Of a stretch of 45,845 nucleotides of DNA, positions 1-7,703 are shown in pieces. This DNA is from an uncultured Bacilli bacterium. Its GTDB lineage: Bacteria > Bacillota_I > Bacilli_A > RF39 > UBA660. Positions within the stretch are counted from its first letter, which is position 1. Each line of letters opens with the position of its first letter. The stretch spans positions 1-45,845 of the forward strand of contig CAPHZB010000004.1 of the NCBI GenBank assembly GCA_948629335.1, read 5' to 3'. Both the position numbers and the translations under genes were made by a program. The notes below the pieces were generated by a model that did not search any database, was not told where the DNA came from, and was given only the letters and a program-made list of their open reading frames with translations.

Positions 1-1
1 T

Positions 2-45
2 AAAATAACCAATGTTCACCAAAATAAAATAACCACTTTTTCACC
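2..45. repeat. Two imperfect 20-21-bp direct repeats at the left edge
   Basis: Positions 2-21 and 25-45 both read AAAATAACCA, a short variable stretch, then TTCACCA or TTTCACCA. Two direct copies side by side resemble the multiple terminal repeats of IS21-type elements whose body would lie left of the window. No transposase is visible here, so this is a weak inference. Positions 46-226 hold only the hairpin at 86-110 and no gene that I can support. Confidence 0.3.
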
Positions 46-85
46 ACTTTAATTTAGATTAACTAAGTTCATTTAAGATATAATA

Positions 86-110
86 AAGAGAGAACAAATT
101 GTTCCCTCTT
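86..110. terminator. Hairpin, possible terminator
   Basis: The arms 86-95 and 101-110 are complementary. On the minus-strand RNA the stem is 10 bp with one G.U pair; on the plus strand it has one mismatch. The downstream U tracts are poor on both strands, so termination is uncertain. Confidence 0.35.
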
Positions 111-226
111 GTTTTGAAATAGTCTTATTCTAATAATCTGAAATCACAATTTATTAAGTCAGTCATAGCTTCTTCTACAAAAAATAGGTAACATTCTATC
201 TTAGTTCCTTGTAGATGGGTACAAAA

Positions 227-252
227 AAAAGAGGATAATTTCCTCTCTTTTT
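227..252. terminator. Bidirectional intrinsic terminator
   Basis: AGAGGA at 230-235 and TCCTCT at 241-246 form a stem with a 5-nt loop. It is flanked by an A run upstream and a T run downstream, so it can work on both strands. On the minus strand it ends the Flp pilin transcript. Confidence 0.75.
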
Positions 253-330
253 TATATTCATTTATTTATGACACATCTTTAACTTTTTTTACTATTCCCG
301 AAAAAAGCAAACTTCCCTTTGTATAACTAT

Positions 331-528
331 TTAATCTACACAAGTCCCTTCCCCAGGTTTACTTCCTTCAACATATGTCTTACCAATTAAATTACAAGAA
401 GATTTTGTCATAGAATCTTGAAGATAGCCACCAAGCAATTTTACAACACTTACAACAACAACGCTAATTACAGCTATAATCAATAAATATTCCACTAACG
501 CTTGTCCTCTTTGATTCATCCTTATCAT
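331..528 (-). CDS. Flp/Fap-type class IVb pilin
   Basis: Small secreted pilin subunit, processed by a prepilin peptidase and assembled by a Tad/Flp-type pilus machine. After MIRMNQRG comes GQALVEYLLIIAVISVVVV, the typical type III signal: a Gly-Gln cleavage site, a Glu about five residues into the mature part, and a hydrophobic helix. The C-terminal part has two Cys residues that could form a disulfide. An ATG at 534 is also in frame, but AGGAGG lies only 2 nt before it and 8 nt before the ATG at 528, so 528 is the better start. No other Tad genes are in the window. The family call is strong; the role (surface adhesion or DNA uptake) is inference. Confidence 0.8.
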   Translation of the reverse strand: MIRMNQRGQALVEYLLIIAVISVVVVSVVKLLGGYLQDSMTKSSCNLIGKTYVEGSKPGEGTCVD

Positions 529-581
529 CTCCATACCCTCCTAGCATTCACCTATATCTATCTTATACTCTTTTTACTCTT

Positions 582-608
582 TTGTCAAACTTTTTTCTAT
601 GATATACT
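582..608 (+). promoter_or_regulatory. Promoter of the DUF192 gene
   Basis: TTGTCA at 582-587 and an extended -10, TGA-TATACT, at 603-608. The 15-nt spacer is short but the TGn extension compensates. It lies 22 nt before the start codon. Confidence 0.5.
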
Positions 609-630
609 CATAATAGGTAGGGTGATAAAC

Positions 631-921
631 ATGCAGTTTACAATAAAAAAATGTGAATCCTTTAAAGATCGATTTATAGGAATGATGTTTCTAAAAGAAA
701 AAAAAAGAATGGGTTACTATTTTTGTCACTGCCATTCCATTCACACATTCTTTTGTTACTTTCCATTAGACATTGTTCTACTTGATAAAAAGAATCACAT
801 CATAGATATTAAAAAAAATATCAAACCATGGCATATTTATTTTTTCAAATGTTATTCTATCTTAGAAGCGCCTAGTGGTACATTACCTTCTAATATTGAA
901 AAATATCTATTTCATCTCTAA
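631..921 (+). CDS. DUF192 family protein
   Basis: A 96-aa protein that starts at the ATG at 631, with AGGGTGA six nt before it; a longer reading from 502 has no such site. The order of conserved pieces fits DUF192: an N-terminal segment with FKDRFIGMMF, a central hydrophobic strand block with PLDIVLLDKKNHIIDI, and a late alpha/beta piece with EAPSGTLPSNIEKY. Compared with many family members it lacks an obvious lipoprotein signal, so it is probably cytoplasmic. The biochemical function of DUF192 is not established. It stands alone on the plus strand and is convergent with queH, sharing the terminator that follows. The many His, Cys and Phe residues at 28-47 of the protein are unusual. Confidence 0.75.
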   Translation: MQFTIKKCESFKDRFIGMMFLKEKKRMGYYFCHCHSIHTFFCYFPLDIVLLDKKNHIIDIKKNIKPWHIYFFKCYSILEAPSGTLPSNIEKYLFHL

Positions 922-962
922 AACATTCTTTTATTTTTTTATAATCTATAATGTTCTAATAA

Positions 963-1002
963 AGAGGAAATACATTATTCTTTTACAATTTCCTCTCTTT
1001 TT
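963..1002. terminator. Convergent terminator between DUF192 gene and queH
   Basis: AGAGGAAAT at 963-971 pairs with ATTTCCTCT at 988-996 (9 bp), followed on the plus strand by a T run at 998-1002. On the minus strand it spans the queH stop codon and is followed by CTTTATT. It serves both convergent genes. Confidence 0.7.
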
Positions 1003-1586
1003 GAGTATTTACATCCACAATAATCTTGTCGATATAAAGAAAATTCTTTCGCATACAAAATAGATTGTTTATATCCCTCTCTTTTTTTAAAATCACTTAC
1101 TAAAAAGGGAACTCCTACTTCTTTTTCTATTGAAAGTCCAATTGTATTAATAAGCATTGCATTTTTATGAGGGCTAACTGTTAGAGTAGTTCCAAAAAAA
1201 TCATATCTTCCCCTTGCCATAATTGCTGTCTTAAATAAACGCAAGTGAAAACAAATACTGCATCTACTTCCTCCCTCTTTTTCTTGCTCAAATCCTTTTA
1301 TCTTTTCCTCATACACTTCATTTTCATAATCACAATCGAGAAAAGAAACATCCATCTCTTTTTTATATTCTTCAATCAATCGAATTTGTTCCTTTTTTCT
1401 TTTTATATACTCCTCTTTAGGTTCAATATTTGGATTATAATATAGAACAGTTACTTTCAAATAATTTGCAAGTTCACGAATCACATAACTACTACAAGGA
1501 CCGCAACAAGAATGCAGAAGAATCGATTTTCCCTTATTCTTCTCTAACACTTTAAGCATTTCTGCATCATAATTTATTTTCGTCAT
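975..1586 (-). CDS. queH: Epoxyqueuosine reductase QueH
   Basis: Catalyses the last step of queuosine synthesis, reduction of epoxyqueuosine in tRNA, as the cobalamin-independent replacement for QueG. The 203-aa protein has the family's Cys-rich signature: HSCCGPCSS at residues 25-33, GGSRCSICFHLR in the middle, TTLTVSPHK, and the C-terminal YCGCKYSKRE. These Cys residues bind a metal/Fe-S centre in characterised QueH. Its start lies 2 nt after the trpS stop, and a GAGGAAAAAT Shine-Dalgarno sits inside the end of trpS, so the two are cotranscribed. No other queuosine genes are in the window, which is common in organisms that salvage queuine or have the pathway elsewhere. Identification is confident. 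Confidence 0.92.
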   Translation of the reverse strand: MTKINYDAEMLKVLEKNKGKSILLHSCCGPCSSYVIRELANYLKVTVLYYNPNIEPKEEYIKRKKEQIRLIEEYKKEMDVSFLDCDYENEVYEEKIKGFEQEKEGGSRCSICFHLRLFKTAIMARGRYDFFGTTLTVSPHKNAMLINTIGLSIEKEVGVPFLVSDFKKREGYKQSILYAKEFSLYRQDYCGCKYSKREEIVKE

Positions 1587-1588
1587 GC

Positions 1589-2677
1589 TTATTTTTCCTC
1601 ATATTTTTTTGTTTGTTCTTCTAAGAAAGAAAAATCCTCAAAATAGTTGATTTTCATTGCTCTTTTTACTTCTTGCATCGTTTCCATAGCAACTTTTCTT
1701 GCTTTTTTACTTCCTTCTTCTAGTATTCGGTATACTTCCTTGATATTCTTACTTAATTCTTCTCTTCTTAAACGAATCGGTCTTAATTCCTCTTGTAAAA
1801 TCTGATTCAAAAAGCGTTTAATCTTCACGTCTCCTAGCCCACCTTTTTGATAATGTGCCTTTAATTCATCTAAATTTTTATATTCACTTAAATATTTTTC
1901 AAAATGTTCTTTCTTACAAAAAGCATCTAAATAAATGAATACGGGATTTCCCTCTACGCATCCAGGGTCTTCTACTCGTAGATGGTTAGGATCAGTAAAC
2001 ATAGCCATAACCTTCTTTTCTATTTCTTCTTCTGTATCCGCTAAATAAATACAGTTTCCAAGAGATTTACTCATTTTTGCCTTTCCATCTAACCCTGGCA
2101 GTCTAGAACAAATCTCATTATCTGGAAGTAAAGCTGTTGGTTCTACTAAAACTTCTTCATAAGTATGATTGAAACTACGTACGATTTCACGAGCTTGCTC
2201 TAACATCGGTAACTGATCATCCCCAACAGGAACAATATTTGCCTTAAACGCTGTAATATCCGCAGTCTGACTAATTGGATACGTTAAAAATCCTACTGGA
2301 ATACTTGTTTCAAAATTCCGAAGTTTAATTTCATTTTTCACCGTTGGATTTCTCTCTAATCTAGATAATGTTACTAAATTCATGTAATAAAACGTGAGTT
2401 CTGTAAGCTCTGGAATCTGTGATTGGACAAAAATTGTGACTTTATTTGGATCAAGACCACACGCTAAATAGTCAAGTGCTACTTCGATAATATTTTGCCT
2501 TACCTTCTCTAAATTATATGCATTATCTGTAATTGCTTGGCTATCTGCAATCATCACATACATTTCATCAAATGAATTGGAATTTTGTAACTCCACCCTT
2601 CTTTTTAAAGAACCTACATAGTGTCCTAAATGAAGACGACCTGTTGGTCTATCTCCTGTTAGCATTACTTTTTTCAA
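1589..2677 (-). CDS. trpS: Tryptophanyl-tRNA synthetase (housekeeping type)
   Basis: Charges tRNA-Trp with tryptophan. The 362-aa class I synthetase has the HIGH motif as HLGH (residues 15-18) and KMSKS at 201-205. It contains phrases typical of the Streptococcus-type enzyme, such as LTGDRPTGRLHLGHYVGSL and SRLERNPTVK. The start is TTG at 2677 with GAGGTG 7-8 nt upstream; this matches the family N-terminus. It has a strong promoter with a leader of only about 20 nt, so no T-box or attenuator controls it, unlike the second TrpRS gene at 26247-27239. It forms an operon with queH. It is the likely constitutive enzyme; that role assignment is inference. Confidence 0.95.
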   Translation of the reverse strand: MKKVMLTGDRPTGRLHLGHYVGSLKRRVELQNSNSFDEMYVMIADSQAITDNAYNLEKVRQNIIEVALDYLACGLDPNKVTIFVQSQIPELTELTFYYMNLVTLSRLERNPTVKNEIKLRNFETSIPVGFLTYPISQTADITAFKANIVPVGDDQLPMLEQAREIVRSFNHTYEEVLVEPTALLPDNEICSRLPGLDGKAKMSKSLGNCIYLADTEEEIEKKVMAMFTDPNHLRVEDPGCVEGNPVFIYLDAFCKKEHFEKYLSEYKNLDELKAHYQKGGLGDVKIKRFLNQILQEELRPIRLRREELSKNIKEVYRILEEGSKKARKVAMETMQEVKRAMKINYFEDFSFLEEQTKKYEEK

Positions 2678-2700
2678 ATCAAATCACCTCAGTATATCTT

Positions 2701-2729
2701 ATTATAGATTATTTTCTTTCAATTGTAAA
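2701..2729 (-). promoter_or_regulatory. Promoter of trpS-queH
   Basis: On the minus strand TTTACA (2724-2729), a 17-nt spacer and TATAAT (2701-2706). Transcription should start about 15-20 nt before the trpS start. Positions 2730-2949 upstream hold nothing I can identify. Confidence 0.75.
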
Positions 2730-2949
2730 TGACAAGAAAAACGAATTACCTTATAATTTATACCCTTATGCTATTATTTACAGTCATATGGAATCTAGAA
2801 ACACTTTTCTTTCAAAGGTATTTTATAAAATAAATATTAGTTAATATAAAATGACAATCAATAAAAAAATAGGCATCATAGACAGTTTCAAACTAATAAT
2901 AAATTCTTATACATAAAGGACAAATGGGCTGTAAATAGTAACACCCAAT

Positions 2950-3414
2950 CTAGGATATTTTCTTCCCATGTGATTGCATTTCTTGATAATCAAGTGCCTT
3001 TAATTCATAAATACCACTCGCTTTTTTTATGAATCCATTTTTTTGTGCGATGTGAGCACTTTTTTCATTCGTAGGCAAAATTCTAATTCTATCTATATTT
3101 TCACTAAAAAGATCATCGATTACAAAACGAAGAACCAACTGCCCAATTCCCCTATCCTGAAATTTATCAATAATATGATATGTTATCCCACATAATTCCA
3201 TCTCTTTACCTATATCAAATCGTCCAATCACCTCATATACATGATTGATAATATAATAATGTATCGATTTATATTTTGCATCTAACTGTTTTAATAAAAT
3301 ATATTGTTCATTATATTTCGTCAGTGGTAATACAAAGGCCTAAAAGCTTCCCCTCTTTCTAAAACGAAATTCGGGTGGATACATTGTATCAATTACTCTT
3401 TCTTTATCTATCAT
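2950..3414 (-). pseudogene. GNAT acetyltransferase interrupted by an in-frame TAG
   Basis: The reading frame runs from the ATG at 3414, which has GGAGG 8 nt upstream, to the stop at 2950, and would give 154 residues. It is broken by one TAG at 3340-3342 (codon 25). Both sides of the stop are in the same frame and read as one protein. The downstream part holds the acetyl-CoA motif A (FQDRGIGQLVLRFV) and a late KNGFIKK, typical of GNAT enzymes. TAG ends other genes here, for example the one just upstream, so readthrough is unlikely. A truncated protein from the ATG at 3231 would lack the first strands of the fold. The Shine-Dalgarno overlaps the stop of the upstream gene, so it was the second gene of an operon. 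Substrate unknown. Confidence 0.7.
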
Positions 3415-3426
3415 TAAGAATTCCTC

Positions 3427-4653
3427 CTATTCGTCTATGATTATTTTTTTATTCTTGACATAATATTTTCGTTTAGGAACTGTTGAATCAAAGCTAAAAG
3501 GATTAGCATCCCTTTCTATATATTCTTCTTCCTCTTTAGAGTGGTCAAAACATAAATCATTCATTTCTTCAAAAAGCGTATATTCTTCTTTAGAACGTGC
3601 TATATCTTTTCTATCTTTCCTAGACATGATTGCAATGGATAAAAGCTCTTCCTTTATTTTTTCCAGTTCTCTTGTTCTTATTTTTTCTTCCCACTTGACT
3701 CTCTCTAAACGAGGAACATAAATTTTTTGAAAAAAATCCAAATAACTATTTTGAATAGCCATTGTTTGAAACAGTAAATAATCTTCTATACTGATACGTT
3801 TATTTTTTAATTGCTGTATTTCTTCTATGCTTTTTCTTCTCTTTTTTTTCGTTTTCTTTATTTCTTTCAAATTGGTACAAAGAAGTCTTTTTAATTCGTG
3901 AAGACACTCTAATTTTCGTACCTGATCATAGTTTTCAACCACCCCATCAATGATGATAGACTTTAAGTTGAAAAATCCAGAAATAAAAAGTAAATCTTTG
4001 TGTGTTAAACGATTTTTTGATTTTTCCTGAATTATTTCCAGTTTTAACAATTTTGAGGCATCGGTTGTTAAGAAAAATCTCTCATAATTCATAGTGATAT
4101 TCGTAAACTTTAACATTTTACAGTACAAATGAATTGTATTTTGGTTATCCGCTAAAACTTTTGTTCCTTGTAAAGAAAATATCTCTCCTTCGAAACCATT
4201 TATAAAGTCAAGAGAGAAAACGCTTCCTCCATCCATATAAAAATTACTTTTTAATAGTCTAAGACTAGTTCCCTTTTCCACATTTGCATTAAACAAATGG
4301 ATAGAAAGTAAATTAGGATAGCAATTTTTAATAATTGCCATAGCCTCCTTGTTGATATTTAAGTCTTTAAAATCTATCCATTTAATAAGATTAAAATCAA
4401 AAACATTCGCTACCTTTTCTCCATCTATTTTATACGCTGGATTACTCATCAAATAAATATTGACTGCATGAATATAATCCTCTAGATGAATTTCGTCTTT
4501 TCGGCAATCTTTATTTATTCTAAAAGTGATTTGTGTTCTTAAATTGCTTACTTTTCCAAAAATAAAAACATTCACCTTATCAAATAGGATTCTCCGATTA
4601 GCACTCGATTTTGAATCTTCTTCAATTACCCCTTGAATTATTGGTATATTCAT
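3427..4653 (-). CDS. Leucine-rich-repeat-like protein of unknown function
   Basis: A 408-aa cytoplasmic protein without signal or membrane segments. Residues from about 70 to 260 alternate hydrophobic strands and leucines (for example NLLSIHLFNANVEKGTSLRLL and LKLEIIQE) in a way that recalls irregular leucine-rich repeats. A Lys/Arg-rich stretch and charged helices follow, and the C-terminus is acidic and then basic. I do not recognise a named family. The start at 4653 has GGGGGAG 5-6 nt before it; a longer reading to 4737 would run through a terminator hairpin and has no ribosome site. It is followed after 12 nt by the interrupted acetyltransferase. A role in protein-protein contacts is only a guess from the repeats. 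Confidence 0.6.
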   Translation of the reverse strand: MNIPIIQGVIEEDSKSSANRRILFDKVNVFIFGKVSNLRTQITFRINKDCRKDEIHLEDYIHAVNIYLMSNPAYKIDGEKVANVFDFNLIKWIDFKDLNINKEAMAIIKNCYPNLLSIHLFNANVEKGTSLRLLKSNFYMDGGSVFSLDFINGFEGEIFSLQGTKVLADNQNTIHLYCKMLKFTNITMNYERFFLTTDASKLLKLEIIQEKSKNRLTHKDLLFISGFFNLKSIIIDGVVENYDQVRKLECLHELKRLLCTNLKEIKKTKKKRRKSIEEIQQLKNKRISIEDYLLFQTMAIQNSYLDFFQKIYVPRLERVKWEEKIRTRELEKIKEELLSIAIMSRKDRKDIARSKEEYTLFEEMNDLCFDHSKEEEEYIERDANPFSFDSTVPKRKYYVKNKKIIIDE

Positions 4654-4678
4654 ACTTACTCCCCCTAAGTCTACTCCT

Positions 4679-4684
4679 ATTGTA
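4679..4684 (-). promoter_or_regulatory. Extended -10 promoter of the leucine-rich protein gene
   Basis: On the minus strand TGT-TACAAT, 25 nt before the start codon at 4653. The -35 (TTTCAA with a 17-nt spacer) is weak. Confidence 0.45.
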
Positions 4685-4710
4685 ACATAAAGTAATATTC
4701 TTTGAAATAG

Positions 4711-4734
4711 AAAAAAAAGTCCATTTGGACTTTT
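4711..4734 (-). terminator. Intrinsic terminator
   Basis: On the minus strand AAAAGTCC-AAAT-GGACTTTT is an 8-bp stem followed by four more T. It lies just upstream of the promoter for the leucine-rich protein gene and about 180 nt after the RNase J terminator, so it may end a short transcript from 4735-4905. Confidence 0.7.
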
Positions 4735-4905
4735 CACTTTAATTATAAGTTTTTAGGTATTTATTAAAGTATAGTAAGGAGTGTATTCATTTTGTATTTT
4801 TAGATTTACTTTTTTTATTTTATCATCTATCACCTCTTCTCATGATTCCATTATAAAATACGTTTGTGAAGATTATATGTAATTTATGTGATATTTTTAT
4901 ATTCA

Positions 4906-4928
4906 CAAAAAAAGGGTTCTAAACCCTT
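4906..4928 (-). terminator. Terminator of the RNase J-like gene
   Basis: On the minus strand AAGGGTT-TAG-AACCCTT, 7 bp, followed by six T. It begins at the stop codon of the gene at 4927-6570. Confidence 0.8.
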
Positions 4929-6570
4929 ATACCTCGCTAATCACAACTAAAATCATTGGCTTACATTCTGTTTCTTTAAATAAGAATTTTCCAAGCTTAT
5001 CACGAATACCTGTTTTTATTTTGGTAAAATCTACATAGTTTTTTGTTATGTTTTCTTGAATAACAGAAAGGGATAATTTTTCTGCTTCTTTTAAAATATC
5101 CGTATTTTCTTTTGCATAAATAAACCCTTTGGTAATAATTTCAGGACCTGCTAAAACTTTTTTTGACGCTTTTTCTATTGTTGTACTGACTAAGACAATT
5201 CCATTTTCAGATAACATTTCTCTATCCTTCACAACAACTTCATTAACATCTTTAGCATTCTTTCCATCAACTAATATTTCATCTGTCTTTATGATTTCGC
5301 TTGTTTCTTTTACTTCTCCGTTTTCAAAAAGTGTCACTTGTCCATTTAAACGAAGAAGAATATTTTCCTCATTCATACCCACCTTTAAAGCTGCTTTTTT
5401 ATTTTCTACTTGATGACGATATTCTCCAATTACTGGAAAATAATATTTTGGATTCATTAAGTTAATCATCATCATCAAATCTTCACTAGAAGCATGGTTG
5501 GATAAATATTTTTTTGTTGAAAATATAATTAAATTTGAACCTCTTTTAGCAATCTCATCATAGATTTTAGTAGCACGTCTTTCCATTCCTTCATAAACAG
5601 GAGAAGCAAAAACAACTGTGTCTTCTTCCTTAATGGTTACAAATTTATCATATCCCTTAATAATACGTGTTATATTAGAAAATGGTTTTTCTCTTTCATC
5701 AGAAATAAGAACAACTGTATTATCATCATTTAAACTCCGAAATCCCTTCATCTTTTTAACATCAAAATCAAGATAATTATTTTTTATTGCATTATTAATA
5801 GTATTTTCTAAGCGTTTTCCTAGAATAACAATATTTCGGTTTGTCTTATTAATTTCTGAAAGTAATTCTTGTAATCGATAAAACTGGCTATCGAAAATAT
5901 TAAAAAGAATTCGCCCATCGTTTTGTTCTAATACATCACGAACTTCTCCATAAATACGATTATTTGGAGATGTATATCCTTCTTTTTCTGCATAGATTGA
6001 TTCACTCATTAAACAAAGAACACCTTGTTTTCCTACATAGGCAAGTTTTCCAATATCTGTTTTATATGGTCCTAACATCTTTTGGTCAAACACAAAATTT
6101 CCTGTATATACAATTGCTCCATCTAAAGTATTAATCACATAACCAACTGTTCCTGGAATAGAATGTGTTAAAGAAATAGGAAAAACAGTAGCCCTTCTAA
6201 ATTTAATCGTTTTATGTGGTTCAATGATTTTTAGATTTGTTGCTTTTACATGGTCTTCATTAAGTTCATTTTGAATTAAATTCATTGTAAATTCAGTTGC
6301 ATAAACAGGCATATCTGGAATTTCAGAAAGAATATCGGATAATGCTCCCATTTGCTCATCATGTCCATGTGTAATAAAAATTCCTTTGATTTTTTTTCTA
6401 TTTTCCTTTAAATAATCAAAATTAGGAATAATATAATCAATACCCAACATTTTATCATCTGGATATTTTAATCCTGCATCTAATATATATATTTCATTTT
6501 CAACAGACACTGCATACATATTTTTCCCACGTTCATTTAATCCACCTAACGCTGTAATTTTTATTTTCAT
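4927..6570 (-). CDS. rnjB: RNase J paralogue with a degenerate active site (J2-like)
   Basis: A 547-aa protein with the whole RNase J layout: metallo-beta-lactamase domain, beta-CASP insert and C-terminal domain. RNase J enzymes are 5'-3' exonucleases/endonucleases of mRNA decay. The metal site is damaged at every position I can check. The signature HxHxDH is THGHDEQ (residues 67-73, D to E and H to Q). The TGD motif is TGN at 156-158. The usual PVHGEYR is PVIGEYR at 379-385, and SGHA is SNHA. It therefore resembles Bacillus RNase J2, a weakly active partner of J1, or goes further and is a pure structural subunit. An active J1 is expected elsewhere. The start has GGGAGGT 5 nt upstream. The fold call is strong; the rnjB name is inference. 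Confidence 0.85.
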   Translation of the reverse strand: MKIKITALGGLNERGKNMYAVSVENEIYILDAGLKYPDDKMLGIDYIIPNFDYLKENRKKIKGIFITHGHDEQMGALSDILSEIPDMPVYATEFTMNLIQNELNEDHVKATNLKIIEPHKTIKFRRATVFPISLTHSIPGTVGYVINTLDGAIVYTGNFVFDQKMLGPYKTDIGKLAYVGKQGVLCLMSESIYAEKEGYTSPNNRIYGEVRDVLEQNDGRILFNIFDSQFYRLQELLSEINKTNRNIVILGKRLENTINNAIKNNYLDFDVKKMKGFRSLNDDNTVVLISDEREKPFSNITRIIKGYDKFVTIKEEDTVVFASPVYEGMERRATKIYDEIAKRGSNLIIFSTKKYLSNHASSEDLMMMINLMNPKYYFPVIGEYRHQVENKKAALKVGMNEENILLRLNGQVTLFENGEVKETSEIIKTDEILVDGKNAKDVNEVVVKDREMLSENGIVLVSTTIEKASKKVLAGPEIITKGFIYAKENTDILKEAEKLSLSVIQENITKNYVDFTKIKTGIRDKLGKFLFKETECKPMILVVISEV

Positions 6571-6601
6571 CTTCTACCTCCCTTCTTTTTATCGCCACTT
6601 T

Positions 6602-6630
6602 ATTATAACAAATTTAAAAACAATAGTAAA
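6602..6630 (-). promoter_or_regulatory. Promoter of the RNase J-like gene
   Basis: On the minus strand TTTACT (6625-6630), 17-nt spacer, and TGT-TATAAT (6602-6607), an exact -10 with a TGn extension. Confidence 0.7.
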
Positions 6631-6640
6631 GTTCACTACA

Positions 6641-6683
6641 AAAGAAAAGAAGCAACATTCGTTTGAATAAATACTTCTTCTTT
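6641..6683 (-). terminator. Probable terminator of the membrane-anchored protein gene
   Basis: On the minus strand AAGAAG pairs with CTTCTT and the inner ATTC with GAAT around an AAAC loop; a T-rich stretch (TTCTTTT) follows. The stem has internal mismatches. Confidence 0.45.
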
Positions 6684-6698
6684 AGGTATTTTATATAA

Positions 6699-7481
6699 CT
6701 AGGAGTCACTACAAGTGCCTATTGCGCTTTCTACCGTTTGTTTTTGAACAAGTTTTGGTTCTTTAAATACCTCATTTCCTTCATATTCAATTTCATATGT
6801 TCCACTTACAACTGTATTTTCATCAATTTCGTACAAAGGCCACCTTGTTTTATCACAAAGAGGAGCCTCATTCGTTCCACTAAGTGCTATTGTATTTCCA
6901 TGATATAGTCTTGTTGCATCAACAAGAATCTTTTTTCCTCTGATTTTGTAGCTTGTACTTTGCATCCACATATTTAAAGAGGAGTCTAAATATTCATAAG
7001 CAAAAAGTTCTTTCGCTTCTTTCGTATAGGCATGTAATGTATTTCCTCCAATATCACAACCGTCATGATAACTAATTAGAATAATATCATCCAGTACACC
7101 TAATGTTGCGGGTCCCCCACATAGGGAAGTTTTTGAATGAATCACTGTATCCCCTATTTTCAGTTTATCTAAGTAAGTATAATCCTCATTTCTTACTTTC
7201 TCATATGTTACTGTTACTTTACCACTTGAAAGTTCTAAATCATATGTACAAGTATCATCACATTCAAATTCGACTTGGTATCCTTCTTTTTCTACAACAA
7301 TTGGTTCATCTTCTTTTGGCTTATCTTCCTTTGGTGGTCTACTTTTTATAATCATATAAACTACTGTTCCAACCATAGAAACGATTAAAAATAGCAGAAT
7401 AAAAATAACTGCTTTATTTTCTCCTCCATGGTTTCCCATATTTTCATTTGCTAATTCCTCATATAATTGTTCTTCCTCCAT
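6699..7481 (-). CDS. Membrane-anchored extracytoplasmic protein, unknown
   Basis: A 260-aa protein. Residues 1-22 are acidic and cytoplasmic, about 24-46 form one transmembrane helix (AVIFILLFLIVSMVGTVVY), and a Pro/Lys/Glu linker (about 48-65) leads to an outside domain of roughly 195 residues. The outer domain is rich in beta-strand patterns, has seven Cys (for example CDDTC, SLCGG, GCDIGG) and no catalytic motif that I recognise. GGGAGG stands 4 nt before the start. The leader RNA consists largely of four copies of a 17-nt repeat, each with another GGGAG. Cys pairs suggest disulfides, which fits the membrane thiol genes at 30101-31538, but a link is not shown. Confidence 0.65.
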   Translation of the reverse strand: MEEEQLYEELANENMGNHGGENKAVIFILLFLIVSMVGTVVYMIIKSRPPKEDKPKEDEPIVVEKEGYQVEFECDDTCTYDLELSSGKVTVTYEKVRNEDYTYLDKLKIGDTVIHSKTSLCGGPATLGVLDDIILISYHDGCDIGGNTLHAYTKEAKELFAYEYLDSSLNMWMQSTSYKIRGKKILVDATRLYHGNTIALSGTNEAPLCDKTRWPLYEIDENTVVSGTYEIEYEGNEVFKEPKLVQKQTVESAIGTCSDS

Positions 7482-7486
7482 AAATC

Positions 7487-7554
7487 CTCCCTATCCTATA
7501 TATCTCCCTATCCTATATATCTCCCTATCCTATATATCTCCCTATCCTATATAT
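7487..7554 (-). repeat. Four perfect 17-bp tandem repeats in the 5' leader
   Basis: Units at 7487-7503, 7504-7520, 7521-7537 and 7538-7554 are identical. On the transcribed (minus) strand each reads ATATATAGGATAGGGAG. They fill the space between the promoter (7556-7584) and the start codon at 7481, so the mRNA begins with repeated Shine-Dalgarno-like GGGAG blocks. Identical short units like this can change copy number by slippage. Confidence 0.9.
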
Positions 7555-7555
7555 A

Positions 7556-7584
7556 ATCATACTAAAAATTTTTTAAAATGTAAA
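7556..7584 (-). promoter_or_regulatory. Promoter of the membrane-anchored protein gene
   Basis: On the minus strand TTTACA (7579-7584), 17-nt spacer, TATGAT (7556-7561). The start of transcription falls in the first repeat unit. Confidence 0.65.
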
Positions 7585-7681
7585 TTAATTCTTACATTAT
7601 ATACATATATTTTCCTCATTCACTATATTACCCATAAATGGAAAAATCTAAAAAATAGGTTCATTTTTAGGCTTTATGTAG

Positions 7682-7687
7682 TATAAT
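7682..7687 (+). promoter_or_regulatory. -10 element of the 561-aa protein gene
   Basis: TATAAT at 7682-7687; no good -35 is seen. The leader to the ATG at 7704 would be about 11 nt and to the GTG at 7716 about 23 nt, which favours the GTG. Confidence 0.5.
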
Positions 7688-7703
7688 AGATTTCAATTAA
7701 GAA

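Noticed and set aside
502..630. N-terminal extension of the DUF192 protein
   Set aside because: It would run antisense through the pilin start and through the promoter; the ATG at 631 has a proper ribosome site.
2678..2949. T-box or attenuator in front of the first trpS
   Set aside because: The promoter lies only about 25-50 nt before the start codon, leaving no space for a leader RNA, and no T-box sequence is seen.
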